Positions 13,030-27,500 of a stretch of DNA of 64,000 bases are shown here, one piece after another. The stretch spans positions 34,766,129 through 34,830,128 of the forward strand of contig OX328109.1 of assembly GCA_946811185.2 (NCBI GenBank), in the 5' to 3' direction. The translations under genes and the position numbers were made by a program. How positions within the stretch are numbered: the first letter of the stretch is position 1; every line of letters starts with the position of its first letter. The notes under the pieces were generated by a model, which saw only the letters and a list, made by a program, of their open reading frames with translations, was not told the origin of the DNA and searched no databases. The DNA is from Hippopus hippopus. Taxonomy: Eukaryota > Mollusca > Bivalvia > Cardiida > Cardiidae.

Positions 13030-13290
13030 GAGCCATGCTCTGTGAAAAGGGGGCTTAATGCATCTGCGAAAAGTATCGACCCAGGTCAGCCTGCGCAGTC
13101 CGCGCAGGCTGACCTGGGCCGAAACCTTTCGCTATTGGTCAATTTTCTGTTTGTCAAAGGACCAGTCTACCTCATGGTTAAGTCGTTTATTGAAAAAAGT
13201 GGCTATTATGGATCCATAATTATGTGATAATTGGGCCGGTATCATGTAGCACGGTGATGCATTAAGCCCCTTTTTGCCAGAGCATGGCTC
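13030..13290 (+). mobile_element. H1 hairpin MITE
   Basis: GAGCCATGCTCTGTGAAAAG to GAGCATGGCTC, core CAGCCTGCGCAGTCCGCGCA. Flanked by ATTT on both sides. Inserted in a degenerate copy of the SLC6 3' unit. Confidence 0.9.
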
Positions 13291-13508
13291 ATTTAGTTTT
13301 GTGTATTGAATATAGCTTCTGCGGGTGTTAAAGATGCGGTGTCTGAAAATCATGATAAAAATCAACTAGTATTTCTTATTTTGCAGCGATCAAAATACTT
13401 TACTTGTATTACCGTATACATCTAGCACCATCACGGAGCAAAGGATATATACAAAAGCAATGTCTAGAATAATCGTTGTTATCAATGATATACATTTAGT
13501 TTAGTAAT

Positions 13509-13720
13509 TTAACCCTAAACCTGCTAAACAAGTTAAATGGAACTTTCAAGCTGATAGTAAAAAACCAAAATATTGCTAATTCAAACTTATTTTGAGGGGA
13601 AAATATCTCCCAATCGGACACTATAGATTCAAGATTAGGCCGCAAGTTCTGTGCAGTCTGATCTTCATCTACACTGTCCACAAAAGGTCATCGAGTCTCG
13701 CTTAGATGTCTTAGGATTAA
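13509..13720 (-). mobile_element. H2 hairpin MITE
   Basis: TTAA-flanked, inverted orientation. It separates two tandem copies of the SLC6 terminal unit. Confidence 0.85.
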
Positions 13721-13943
13721 ATATAGCTCCTGTAGGTGTTGAGTGTCTCAAAATTGTCATAATAATCAAGTAGCACTACTGTTTTCATATTTTCCCACTG
13801 TCAATCTACAGTACTTTTGATCAATTAATATATGTAGCACCATTATCGGGCGAAGGGTTACAAAATCAAGCAATATCTATTTGAAGTGGTGTTATCAATA
13901 AGAAACATTCACTTTTGTCTATTTAATATGACTCCATCTGGTG

Positions 13944-14060
13944 TTAAAGGTCTGGCTTCTTAAAGTCGTCGTCATAATCAACTAGCGTTACTTTATTCAC
14001 ATCTTCATGCGGTCCCACTTGGTGTAGTCGTAGTACAGGTCTAAGAGTGTACTGAAGTCT
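13944..14060 (-). CDS. SLC6 exon 13 (C-terminal tail, stop)
   Basis: Acceptor TTTTCACAG. Residues 578-615: [20 protein letters not shown] and a tail ending [11 protein letters not shown], stop TAA at 13946-13944. RLxxxLRP after TLKE is the normal SLC6 C-terminal motif. Degenerate copies of this exon end and its 3' flank follow downstream. Confidence 0.9.
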   Translation of the reverse strand, partial: RLQYTLRPVLRLHQVGPHEDVNKVTLVDYDDDFKKPDL

Positions 14061-15548
14061 CTGTGAAAATAGGGAAAATATGTAAGATCGATATTACATA
14101 TTCATGTCATGGAAAGCAAGAGAGAAATAAAAAATTATAGACGGCGTAAGGTACCGAAAATAAGCTTGCAGGTGCCCGTATAATAAACAAGTCCATTTTT
14201 TGACCAATTACAAATCGCTATTTATTCATTCGAACATAATACCAAGTAGTACATGTAAGTCAAAAGCCACCGCACGCAGCTACGCCGAAAAACAAGTAAT
14301 ATTTCACGAGAAAAATGCCAACATACACTTTTGGATTTAGCATGCTAGACTGCGCGAGCATTAGAATTTATTGCCCACCTTGTTACGTGTTTTCAAGCGT
14401 TCATGACAGACACGTTTGAAATATTGTAAGAGAAAAATGAGCAATTCAAATGCAATCCTGACTGTGGTTACAAACAAAATGATTCAACTTTGTAACTAGA
14501 TTAATAAAGAGAAAGAGTGGGTGAGAGAGACAAAGACATAAAAAGAAAGGGTCAAAGATAGAGAGAAAGAGAGAGAAAAAGACAGACAGACACACAGACA
14601 ATAAACCTCTTTACGAACCGCAAATGAGCCAAGGTGAGCGACATTATAAATGTTTGCGGTTTTTGTAATGAATGAGATAAATTATCAAGATGTATGGCAA
14701 TCCTCAACATTTTCTGACAGCACCATATCTTTTACTGAGGTGACAGGATAGCTATGCTTTTTTTTTGGTCAAACTGTCCAACCTGTCCTGACCTAAATTA
14801 TCGCCAAATGAAATATATCATGTTGGTTAAATGACGTACATTAATCTCAGTTCCTAGCGCCCAAATATGATATTATTTCGTCTGGATATTCTTGCCCTGA
14901 CATTTGCCATGGCCCGTTCAAGTGTTACGGGAGATCACTCCTTCCTTACTACATGGCTTCTTCCCGTATAAAATCAGAACCTGACAACTGCGTTAGGGAG
15001 AATTCTCTTTGGTGTTGGTCTTTTAAACCTCGAGAGGTGCGGTTTGTATTTGAGCTATGCGTTTGTTGCGAACTTTCATGCTCGTAAGACATGAGTCAAC
15101 ACTTTCTAGTGTAAAGTCAATTTTAGGTAGCACAGAGAGTGCTAGATTTTAGGTAGCACATATTGGCCAGTATTCATCTGCCATTCTCAATCTTACTTTC
15201 AAGAATTTTCTAAATTTACAAGCAATGCAAATTTTGATTAGCTTAATCAAATGATTTCATTTCAACTTCAACTTCTTTAAAATGAATATTCTAGTGAACC
15301 AGTTATGACTCTACTTTTCGCTAGAAGATTTAACATGTGTTGGTTTCTCATTATCGTCTCAAGGACCTCTTACAAACTGCAAAAATCAAAGTGCTTGCGC
15401 AATTGCTAGTAATTATTTCTACAACCTTTTCATACCATATGTTTCAATGTTCTCCCCTTTCAAAGCGTAGTTTCCTCACAGTTTTGTCTGAAGATGAAGA
15501 TAGGCCGGTCTAAGTAGCTCAGCTCGTAACAGAACCATATCGAGTGTT

Positions 15549-15580
<32 letters not shown>

Positions 15581-18500
15581 CCCAAAAAATAAAAGAAAAA
15601 TTTACCTCTTTCAAAGTACCATCAGCCTTCCAAAGCTCATAAACTGCTACAATTGGAATCCAAATAATTGATACAATTGCCATTAACCAGCCAATAGCAA
15701 TTGACCAATCAGGAAACTCGTAAGACACGGATTTCCGGTCGTACGTCAGTTTATCATAGGACATTACTCCAACAACAAACAAACCCTGCAATAAAAAGGT
15801 AATATCCATTTGATATGACCAACATCATTAATATCTACATTACCACTATTACCATTAAAATCATGACTGCTGCTTCTTTGTGGTAAAAGAATTTTTGTTA
15901 TTTTCTTTGATCATAATAATAATGTCATCAGCAGCAGCAGCATGATTATCATCTTCGTCACGACAGTCACTCTTTCCTTCGGTTAGAGTTACTCTGTTCT
16001 TTTTATTTTTTTCTTTTTAACATTATTCTCTCGCTTCGATTTTCGCTGTGTGGCTTAAGGCATAAAACAACATCAATACTTTCTTTTTGCAAAAGATATT
16101 TTTGTATTGTAATTTGTCAAATTAATAACAACAGTCTTCGATTTAGATCATATTACAGTATTCAATGAAAAAAAAGGTGTTAAAAAAAATTATATAATCG
16201 TTTTTTGAAAGACAAGATTTGTTTGAGAAATATCCAGCGTCCTGCACACTTTCAGATCAGGAATAAAACCTATATAAAGAGTTTTTGACCAGAGGCCATA
16301 TTCACCAACCATTTTCAGCATTGTCCTAAGTTCCAAGATTAGCCTAAGAATAAGATGTATTAAAAGCATTTGGTGAATAAGGAAACTGAATCCAATAACT
16401 TACCAAGATGAAGAGTGGTGTAATGAACGCCCAGCACACCTTGATGACAGGGAATACCTTGAAACCATACATTAGTTCAAGATTTCCATAGTGACGGTTT
16501 ATACCTGGATATTAAAAGATAGAACAAGCCGTGAATTTATTGATCGTTAAATGCATTACATTCAGATGAAAACAAGACATTTTTCGCCAACAATTGTAGA
16601 GACTTTAGTTTTATATGCTTGATTTCATTAGATTCTGTGTTTTTTTTCCCCAACTTACCTTTATGTGTGCCTGGTAAAATAGTATTCAAGAGGACTTACG
16701 GAGTCTATCCTTTCTTTTATAAAACACTCGGGTAAATTGCTAAAACCTAATCATTCCATGAGAAAACTAATACATATTCAATACATTACATGCTTTATAA
16801 CGTAAGCTTATTCAGTTGTAACAATCATGAGGTTATAAATATTAGCTGTCCGATACTAGATTTACTGCTTTTTAGAAGAATGCTGATATTTCGATTGTAA
16901 ACTTGTCTCCCGAAAACAATGATCCCGTATGTACATTCAATTGTTTTCAGGTCCTCAGTTTACATCTAAGACCTGTACAAGAGTACAAATTACGTTTATC
17001 AATGCACCTTGTTAAGTTTCCAGCGTCTGCTATTTGTGAATGTCGGAATCATTTTGAATACTTTCTTAGTTTTATTTGGCTTCTTTCGATTCACTTTCCT
17101 TGTAAAACACCAAATACAACATACTGGTTTACTCTACAAATAACGTTTTCTGATGAGCCATTTCAATCTCTTTTCGCTTTGATTTTAAAGTTTATGAGGA
17201 ACCCAGTATTTGTGGATGAATATCGGAGTCATTCTGAGTCAAATTATCCAATGTTTTCTTGTTAAATATTCCAATGCTTCGTGGCAAGCAAACACGATTG
17301 CTATGCATGTACATGAAAAAAAAAAATGACATAAGTAATCAAGCAACAGTGACAGATCAAATCTTGTTTGCCAAGTTCCAAAATCCCTGCTTCATTTGCA
17401 TCATTTGCATGTATGTGATGGCATTTATTTATTCAGTTTGAGTTTAATTCCTTCCTTAAAAATTGACTTTATATGTTCATTTCAGTTCCGAATAATTTGT
17501 ATGTAAAGCTCTTTATCCTGTCTTCCTACAGAAGCAGTTATACTTCTGGTAGGTTGTGGATCGATCAAGAAACAAATGAGGCCGAATCAAACATGTCTAC
17601 CTTTGCTGACAAGTTTAAATCTATTTGTCCCATCGTATCTCTGTCAGTACACAATTTAGCTATATAGGAAAGTCTTGGTAAACAAAAAGTGAATTGCTAA
17701 AACTCGGATGGTGATTGTTTCCGAGAAATTCTTTTTAGAAAGGAATTTTGAAGAAATTACACATTCGACAAAGGTAGATACTGTTTGGTAATTTTTTTGC
17801 GAATACACTCGAGGTCAAAAGGCCTCTTCATGGCAGTCTAGATAAAAAGACAGGTTGTGGATAATCTTGATACAGCTGTAACCAAAACGTGCAATTATTG
17901 ATAGAGACCTTTCAAAAACACAATACAAATAAATTGAGGATGATTCGCCATCAGTACTTGCAATCGTGCTGTTAAATACCCTCTGCATCTTTCAGTTTAT
18001 TGTCCATATCAAACTAAGTCTAAATAATTGGGTGTCTGAGAGTCTCTATCCGCTTTTAAAGTCCTAATTCTTTTCCCATGTACGATTCGAATCTGATACT
18101 CATCAGGTAATATGATAGATTCATAGAAATGTTTGAATAATGTCGGTATAAATGTTCGCCATACTATGAAAGTGTTTGTAAATTTTTCCTACATATCGTC
18201 CTGAACCAAGTCTGATCATGATATAAAGACTATCACTGCAGCAAAAGAGACCGATGAAAGTGACGACCATGACAAAACCTACGACTCCCAAGTGTGTTCG
18301 AAATAAAGCGTGGCTCATTTGTATCTCTATATCGCTCCACACTAATTAAGGATCATACCGTAGACATACGAGATGACGATCATTTCTATGAAGGCAATAG
18401 CGAAAATGGTTCGGCTCACAGAGAAGTAGTCGAACAACTGAAAAACGTACATCCCTCCCTAAGGAAGGATTTGATTGGTTAATACTGAGCCGACGTGCGT

Positions 18501-21500
18501 GGAAACATTTCTGCAAGTGAAGTTGATTTTTTACTTTTATATTTGGACTCAGCTTGCAGAGATTGTCATCTATTAAAAAAAAGTGCCCATTTTGGATTTT
18601 GCAGTCTAATAACTTAGATTGCCTAATATTCACATGATGCAAAGTCATCTTCATGAAAAATTTAATTCTTAATGAAAATTTACAACTTGCTATAGCATTT
18701 TTTCTTTCAAGGAAGGAATGCTGGAACATCTTTATATTTTCACGTAGCTTGTTTTAAATTTTCTGAAAATTTCAGAACTTTTCTCCAAATTCTTTCAAAA
18801 TTAAAGATTCAATAAAGCTAATTTGATTGGCCGAAACATTGAGACTATCCAAATAGATGGAAAACTGTTCAACTCCCAGTGACTAATACATTTTCTGACA
18901 TTACATCTTTTTTCTTGAGTTAGCATCCTTGCTTCTTTCATTACTATATAGATCTGCAAAAATCGGGCATCGTTTTTCACGTTTGATGTGACCTTGGTTT
19001 AAAAAATCAGCATCCAAAAAAGTGTTTCCGCCGCAACGTGGCTCATTTTACTACAATAAAGTTATTGCCTTTCATTAGAATAAACTCTCTGCCTTGTGTG
19101 TCTAACAAGAGATATTTAGTCTTTGAAATTAATTTCAATATCATTACGATTTTTACACTTCAAATAAGTGAAATGAAAATGAATTAAACTCTTTATCACA
19201 CTTACAAGATATGTGTCATTTCTGGCATTGATCTGAAAGTTTCTACAGCTTACGAATACCTTAAACTTGTAGAAGTTTTTCGTATCTCTGATTTTTTTTT
19301 TTTAATGCTTTATCAAAATGACCTCATCCACAATATTTGAATGAACAGATACTTACCATGTCACTTTAAAGAGGACGTTGAACTTGGATAAGGTTTTTTT
19401 CCAACGTCCAATAAAAGCTTTAAAAAGAAAGGAAAAAAGACTGAGGTTTAATTGAATATAAGAAGAGCGCAAGTCTTTGACATGTGACTTACCTCACAAA
19501 CCATCGATAAACCGACTAAAAACGAGACTGCACACACAACACCTATGAGAATCTCTCGTCTATACCCAACTCTGAACGTTCTTGGATATAGATCTATCAG
19601 GAAAGCTATCATGCCTTCTACACCAACAAACTGAAAAAAAAAGCGATGAAGAGAGCCAAATCTTGATCAAGTATTACACCAACCCTAAAAACCAGTCAAA
19701 TGTTTTGAATATACATGTATCTTTATATAGATAACATAAGCTTTATTTGTTATTAAACTTATGTCAATTCAAGCTAATATCAGTTACAGAAAGGTTGTGT
19801 TATGTTTAAGTCTTACCAACTGATGTTGCAGTTGTTGTGGTAAACAGCTGTTTAATTCGGATGGAATGATTGTCATTGTTCTATTTCTATCTTAAGTAAT
19901 TATGTAACGCTAACTGTTGCTTGGTTTCATTATTTTTGTGGCCATTTACTCTTTCCAGTTTGCCCTGTTTTTGCTGGTGGCATTGTTTTGAAATAACCTT
20001 AAAACAAATGTTTTTAAAGATATAATATTAGAAGTCCTCTTCAATATCTCTGTATCAAAATATCTGATTTTAAAAGATGTTTGTCATACTCTACATTTAT
20101 TGTAATCGCTTATCAGTAGTCACATCTTTTTTCTAAGCCAGTCACTGAGGTTTTCTAACTTAAAGCCGCAACAGTATTACACCATTTACAGTACGGAGAA
20201 AGGAATATTTATATCCTAAATGTTGGGTTAAGAAAAACATGTATATAATTCATTGAATACTTATCATGAATGACTGAAGCAAGAATTGAAACTAAAAGCA
20301 ATAAAGAAATAGATATCAAAGAGACAACATTAAGAAATTTGGACCAATGTTACTTTTACCTTTGATAGATGTCAAGCGATTTATCTTGTTCTAATTCATT
20401 TGAAATGTTCAGGTCGTTGTTTAAAAGTAGAAAAAAACGATATAGACATTAACACATAGCTAAGAATTATCGTTTAATGTAACTTATGTTTTTAAAGAAA
20501 AAAACTTTTTTTCAATGGAATATGGAAATCTTAAATCCAGAGAACAAACTTACTTTACAATATATTAGAATATCTTTATACACTTTGAGTCATGTCAAAA
20601 GACTTGTTAGAAACATTGAAAAAGAGGTCAGCAATAAAAACTCAACACATGTTGGTTGTAATTTTTTAAAATTTGTTTTTGTCAATTATATCACTCATTT
20701 GAATTTGTTGACTAGTTTAGTGTGTATAATGGTATAATGAATCGATGTTCTGAGTGAACAAATTATTTTTGTTCGCTCGCTTATAAAGTGTCGAATGAGA
20801 GATAGCTTAAGGTATTTTTTTATTATTATATCGGTTTGTACAGAACCACAACCTATGATACCTGACTGTCTAGACCAACGAGTATCAACATAAGGAAGAA
20901 GATAATTGACCACATGGGTGCCACTGGCATCTGAGCAACAGCTTCCGGATAGGCTATAAATGCGAGACCTGGGCCTGAAAATGACATGGAAAAAATGTAA
21001 ATAAGATAGAATGCATGCACATATCATCCGAGTAAAAAAATGACATATTCTTAAGTGTTTTATCAATTCTCCACGGTAGTTCTTTAAACAAAAACAATAT
21101 TTTTAGAGTTTCGCCGATAAATTCTTTAGTTTGTAAAGTGTAAAATGTATAAAACTGAAGTTCCTTTCGGCTATAATAGCTAATTCACAATCCTCTGTTG
21201 ATCAGTAATTCAGGCGTTGGATTTGTAAATAAGAAATCTGGAGATCGATTCCCGCTGAATTAGCGTGTCCTTTGAAGAAGCCCATTCTAGCACTGGTTAT
21301 TCTTAAGACATTACTGTGTGAGTTATTGCTGTCATGTGACGGAAATGTTGTTAAAAGGCGCGTACAGCAGAATTCATCAATACTACAACTACTATAATAC
21401 CGGATTCAGCAACATCAGCTATCGACACTCCTTGTTTGTGTGCCATGAAACCAAGCACAGAGAATATCACAAACCCACACAACAAACTGGTGAAACTGTT

Positions 21501-24500
21501 CATGAAAGCAAACACCACACAGTCCCTGAAAGGAAAAAGTCGAACTAGATTATTGATGGGTTCAACGTGCATGTTCAGTCTAATTTTACAAATCTTGCTG
21601 ACCCCTGGAAGTATGATGAAATTCTATTTTTATGTCTTTCAAAGGATCTATCAAATGACTGTCTGTTTATATGCATATTTGTCCGTGATGAGACCCAATA
21701 TCTGGCTTGGTATAACCAGAAAATCAAATGAAAAAAATGACTTTTCTCAACAGTTCCAGCAAAAATCTGATAATCATTATGACAGAACCTGTATAAGGTG
21801 CTACAATGAACGCTACAACAGGAAGGACATGGATATGTAAAAGTAAGCTGGAGAAACAAAGATCTGTAATGAGACCACTGCGTTTCTATAAAGAAAACTA
21901 ATCACATTTTGCAAAGGTTGCTTTTTCTGACGCCGGGTATACCTCTCCGACTTCTGTTTGTTTCCAAGACTGCAGAAAGGCTCACTGACAATAGATGTGA
22001 GATCAGGCTGTCTAGTACTATAGCTGTAGATGGTAACTCTGGTAGTTGGGGGTTTAGAGTTTGAAGAGTAAATAAATATAGCAGAAATGTAATTGAGGAA
22101 TACTTTAAAAAAAGACTAACGAAAATTTAGATGAAGATATATTGAACGGAAGTGGGATGATATTGTCTAACCAACCACAGTATAGCATTTCAAAATACTT
22201 TAAGAACTGGTAATATCCAAAAAGAACATACCTGAAGGAATTATGGTGAAATTTGTTATAACTTCCTAGGGCAATCAGAATTCCGGAAGACAACGAGTAA
22301 GAATAAAACACCTGGTTTCCTGCATCTGCCCACACCTGTAATCGCATTTGGTGACATTTTGCAGACAGTGTGAGGTAAATTGTATTCATTTTCTTTAATT
22401 GTACTCGTATGTATCAAGTTTGCATATTTTTTCTTATAGATCTTTTATATTGACCCCTTCTTCTTCTGATTTGTGACACGACATTCCAAATTTAGGTATT
22501 ACAACCTTTGTTACCAATGAATAATTCATATACTCTCCACGTCATATCTATGCACGATGAATGTGGTCGAAGTCTAGTGAAACTATTGGTTATATCACAC
22601 CAACTTTGAATTTGGGGATAAAAAATTCTTAATTTCTAAACTTTGAATTTCGTTGAACTTTTCAACAAACCTAGAACCTCAGACAAGATAGCCTGATGCA
22701 ATACTTCTACACTAATGTCTCCAACATAACTACGGGAGTGTCAACGAGGCAATGTAAATTTCGTGATTAACAATTTACAAGGAGTGAGCTAAAAAGGTAT
22801 ATTTACATTGCCTGCCTGGGACATACGCAAAATGGTCTTAAGAAAAGCGTTTTGAACACGGAAGAAAGAAAAACTTAGATACCTGGACATCGAGCAGTTT
22901 ACTAAATTCAGGGGTGAGGTAAAACTTAACGCCATCTCCGGAACCTTCTAAAGTCAATCCTCGTATCAACAAGATTATCATCAGAATATATGGTGACGTT
23001 ACGGTAAAATACATAATCTGTAAAACAGAACTAATGAACTCATTTAAAGTTGTTCGATTGTAATGTGAGCAAGCTTGTGTATTTTTTGTTCTTCGTGAAC
23101 CATCATTAAAAAAGATTGTAAAATAATACACAGTCACTACATCAGACGAGTCTTATTTGTCTTTCAAAAAAAATCTTCAAAACCTTACACGGAGATATAT
23201 GACATTTTCAAAATTACCAGTAACAGTAATTGCAACAATAAAGATCTAAACATTTATCTTACTCGCTTCCCTGTAACTTTGCATTTCAATGAAAAAAACA
23301 AGGGCTTACAACAATCACACTTTACATTGTCTGGTAGTTTATAAGTGGTGTTTTACGGCGCCATTGACAATATTTTGGTAATATTAACAGTGTATCAAAC
23401 ACCCGGTTGAAACACATTGCAAACAGTAACTGTTGTGAATGCAAACTGCTAAATTATGCGCGGACAGTTTCTTCAATTGAGAACTTACTTTATTGAAACA
23501 ATTACTTGTTCTAGCTGAAAATGATTTTCTCGCTTTACTTGAGCACTAGCTTCATTTGAATACTTACTTCCTTTGATCACTTACTTTACCTGATAATTTG
23601 ACATTTCGGAACACTTGCTTGGCTGAAATGCTTACTTTTTTATCACTTGCTTTATAATTGCACTTGGTTTTTCGGAACTCTTACTTTACTGGAGCACTTT
23701 CTTTGATCACTTACTTTACCGAAGCACTCAGTTGTCGGAGCACTTAATTTACTACAGCGCTAAATTTCTTATAACATTTTTCTACTGGAATACTTTCTTT
23801 CTTTGATCACTTACTTTACTTGAGTGCTTAATTTACTGCCACTCTTACTGTCTTTGATCACCTACCGGAGCAATTAATTTTCAAAAGCACTTACTGTACT
23901 GGAACGGAAACTATCTTTGATCTCTTACTTTACCGTTCTTCTTATTGTACTGGAGCACTTACTTTACTGGAATGCTCACTTTAGTGAAACACTTCTTTTC
24001 CGACTATTTAACCTTACTGGAACACTTGATTTCACGGCGCATTTGGTTTTACTGAAACTCTAGCTTTTCTGGAGCACTTACTTTACTGGAGCCCTTGATT
24101 CCTTTCCATATACAGAAATAGACGAGCAGCCAGGCCAGAAGTAAACACAGGCAAAGGTCCCATTTTATATTGCCGGGTTCGTGTACACCATCAGATATGG
24201 CCAAAACTTTACGTCTGTAAAATACGCATTGATCTTTACCAAACGACAAAATGTTAGTGCTGTCCAGATTGAAAGCGTTTGCAGACAACAAAATCAACAT
24301 GTCTCAAATGGGTGTAAAATTTGTTGGGGAAAGGAGAAAACGCTGGTTACCAGCATCGTCTCCTTTTCCCACAATGTTTTCAAAAGTTCTTTTTCTCGGA
24401 GTCTTTAAAACTCATTGCTGTGATACTGTATATACATGTATATATGAGCCACACTCATGCATCACACTTCCTTTTGTCTGAGCATGACTCATAAGAAATT

Positions 24501-27500
24501 TTCCTTTGGACGGGAGGGTGTATTCGAATTCAACAACATTAGTCACTATAACTTATGCTGTTGCTACTGAGTAGAATAGCCTTATGATCTGGTGATAGGG
24601 CTTGTGGTTTAATCATTTTTACATAAACACCGGATATCGCCGTCTGCTTTTTTTTTTATTATGCTCTTTCGAAAACAAATTTTGGAAAAGAGGAAAATCC
24701 TGTTGGACGGCATTGTTTTCCTTTTCTAACTTTGTATTCTTACAATTTATTCAGCTAAATTTTGCCGTCTGCAAATGCTGTCAAAGCAGATGTCTATCTA
24801 TTTGTCGTCTGATACGAACTTAAAGGGAGATAAACATGTTTGAATTTGATATTTTACCAATCGGTAATCTCCCTACGTCGTTTGATTTCACAATACTTGC
24901 TTTTGTGAACAGTGTAGAACAAGAATTTGTGCGACTTAATCTTTGACCTACGCTGTCCACTATGTTGAGTTACACTTGGGAACTAAATACAACAACCTTA
25001 AAATTGCAGGTGTTTGAGGAAGAAAGGCAGCATGGGCCAGCGCCCCCCCCCCCACACACACACATGCTATGAAATGTTTTGTGCCAATTTCCCGCACCCA
25101 ACCCTTAGGCTGCTAAGCGCGACTAACTGACCTTTAGCGGACAGTGTAGATCAAGATCAGACTGCACAGAACGTGCAGTCTGATCTTGGATCTACACTGT
25201 CCGATAAGAAGATATTATTCCCCAAAACATACCCTTGAAATAGCAATATTTGGGTTTTTACTATCGAGTTGAAAATTTCATTTTAGTTATTTAGTATGAT
25301 AAGGCTTAAAAACTAAAAATGATCTTTATAAGATATAACAAGAAGTCATGCTCTGTGACAAAAGTGTTAAATGCATCTGCAAAAAGTTTCGGCTGCACAG
25401 GCTGACATGCATCGAAACCCCTTGCTTTTTTGTTGATTTTCTACATGTCCAAGGACCATTCTACCTCCTAATTAGGTTGATTGCTGGACAAAATGGATTA
25501 TATGGATTCATAGTAATGAGATGATTTGTTCGGTATCATGCATCACGGAGATGCATTAAACCCTCTTTTGTCGATGTGTGGCACATACCCATATGTATAA
25601 CGACAGACAGGCGGACGGACAAACGGACGGACGGACGGGATGATAAAGGTACGTGCTCTCAAACATTTATTATGAGGAGTTATAATTATCATGTATTCAA
25701 GAGTCTAAGGGTCAAACGTGTGGTTTATTACATTCTTATGGACGGAAGCACCTCATTGTCACTTAAGTGGCCGTAAATCATCCAACATGCCCCATAAATG
25801 TTACAATATTTTTTATCCGCCGACATTTTTTTTAACGTCTGATGCTGACAGGCGAATACTTTTTTTTGTGTGTATAGAAGATCTGCAGGCAAAGTTTTAT
25901 TCTTTTCTCAGTTGAGATAAACACAACTACGTTTGGATAGTATAAATCACTATTCTAACACTTTACGAAACGACAAAATTTGGACTCGACCAAATTCTCA
26001 GCATTTGCAGAAGACAAATGAAATGTAGTTGAATGAATGATTTCTGTCTTTGGAAGGGTAAAAACGTTGTGGGAGAAGGAGAAAATGCTGGTAATCCTTT
26101 TCCCGGAACATGCACTCTGATCTGAGATCTAACTTGTCCAATAAGGAGTTATAGATCTATTTCTCAAAAAAGTAAGTTTAAAATAGCAACATTGATGCTT
26201 TACAATCGGTTTGAAAGTTTCATTTAATTTATTTAGAAACTTTCAAACGAGTTCAAGTTTTTATATATATATTGGGCGCTAAAAGAGTTAACGAAGTCCA
26301 ACTGAAAGAGAATTCGTACGAAAAACACAATTTCAACACAACAAAAAAGAAATATCTAAAAATAACTCACTCCCAGAATTCTGTGACCGGATCCGACACA
26401 TAAGACTTCGCACTTTGTACGGTGTAATTTATCCCTGCCCGTGACGTCATAACACCATCTACACTGACGTTAGCTGCCATCCCTTTCCAATCTGTTGTAC
26501 TACAAGATTCGGTATTCCACTCGTTTTTACAATGTGACCACGGTAACTCTGACGTCATGGAAGCAAACAGGTAGTAGATGGCGTAAGAAAGTAGTACGTT
26601 GTAGTCGCAATTCGTCTCGAAAATCACTATCACCATTGCAACGCCAATACCTGTGTATAAATGAAATGTAATTTTGGGCATGAAACAAATTCCATCTACT
26701 TTAATTCGATTAGCAAGTTTAGCAAAAGGTTGGGTATTTTTACTACCCTGATGAAGAAGGCTTTCGAAAACCTGGTCAAGAGTTTGAGTATCCACATGTA
26801 CGAAAATCATTACTCGCAAAACACGAAACAGGTCCAAAAGCTGCGTTCAAGAGACAATGTCATAATCCTAGTTAAAAATGGACGCAATCATTTCATGGCC
26901 AAATTTTATTGGCTGGTTTCGCAAATATGAGGCCCGGTCATATTTTTTTCAAGTAGGCTAATAACTATGAAAATATTTCTCAGACAATGATCAAGATTTC
27001 AATGGTATCATATCAATGGTGACTGTGTTTTCAATTAGAACGCTTTAAACGACAGAAGATGAAGTTTACTTTAAACAACAGTATTTCAATTGTCTCACGG
27101 CGACCTCTCACATTTTGTATCAACATGGTGTTGAGAATGGTGGTGGTGGTGATGATGGCGAAAATAATACTCACAATAAGTATAGGTGCAGTGGTGTTGA
27201 AGATGATGGTGACAATGAAGAAGAGAGAGGGGATGATGATGATGATGATGATGGTGATGCAAGCAGTCACAATGTAAGAATTAGTGCATACATACCTTGA
27301 AATAAAGGCACAATTTTCCAGGCGTTCATGCCAGCTCTCGACATAAACTGACCAATGGAGACTTCGAGAAAGAAAGTAGGTATACCACCGATAAGGACAC
27401 AAGTAAAGTAGGGAATCAGAAATGCTCCTGCAAAATGAAACTAGGATGATGATATTTTCTAATAAAATGCGAAACAGTTTGAGACGCTAGTGTGTAACAC

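Larger units (their letters stand above)
12960..14060 (-). repeat. tandem copies (about 204 bp) of the SLC6 terminal exon end and 3' flank
   Basis: The end of exon 13 with its stop and 3' flank (anchor ATATGACTCCATCTGGTGTT at 13926) recurs as ATATAGCTCCTGTAGGTGTT at 13721 and ATATAGCTTCTGCGGGTGTT at 13310. A second anchor, GGTTACAAAA, is at 13857 and 12964, with a diverged copy near 13440. Spacing is about 204 bp once the H2 (13509-13720) and H1 (13030-13290) insertions are subtracted. Copies are degenerate and lack a clean reading frame. Confidence 0.75.

Noticed and set aside
16903..17265. 120-codon + strand frame
   Set aside because: Lies in SLC6 intron 10, on the opposite strand, with no family resemblance or splice support.
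18121..18342. Hydrophobic minus-strand frame ([17 protein letters not shown]) next to SLC6 exon 10
   Set aside because: Tempting as a transmembrane exon, but exon 10 splices in phase directly from exon 9 and on to exon 11, and this stretch lies beyond the exon 10 donor.
27059..27402. Met-rich and Asp-rich frames of 60-123 codons
   Set aside because: Translation of GGT/GAT microsatellites in SLC6 intron 2; only the part antisense to these, 27296-27427, is a real exon.
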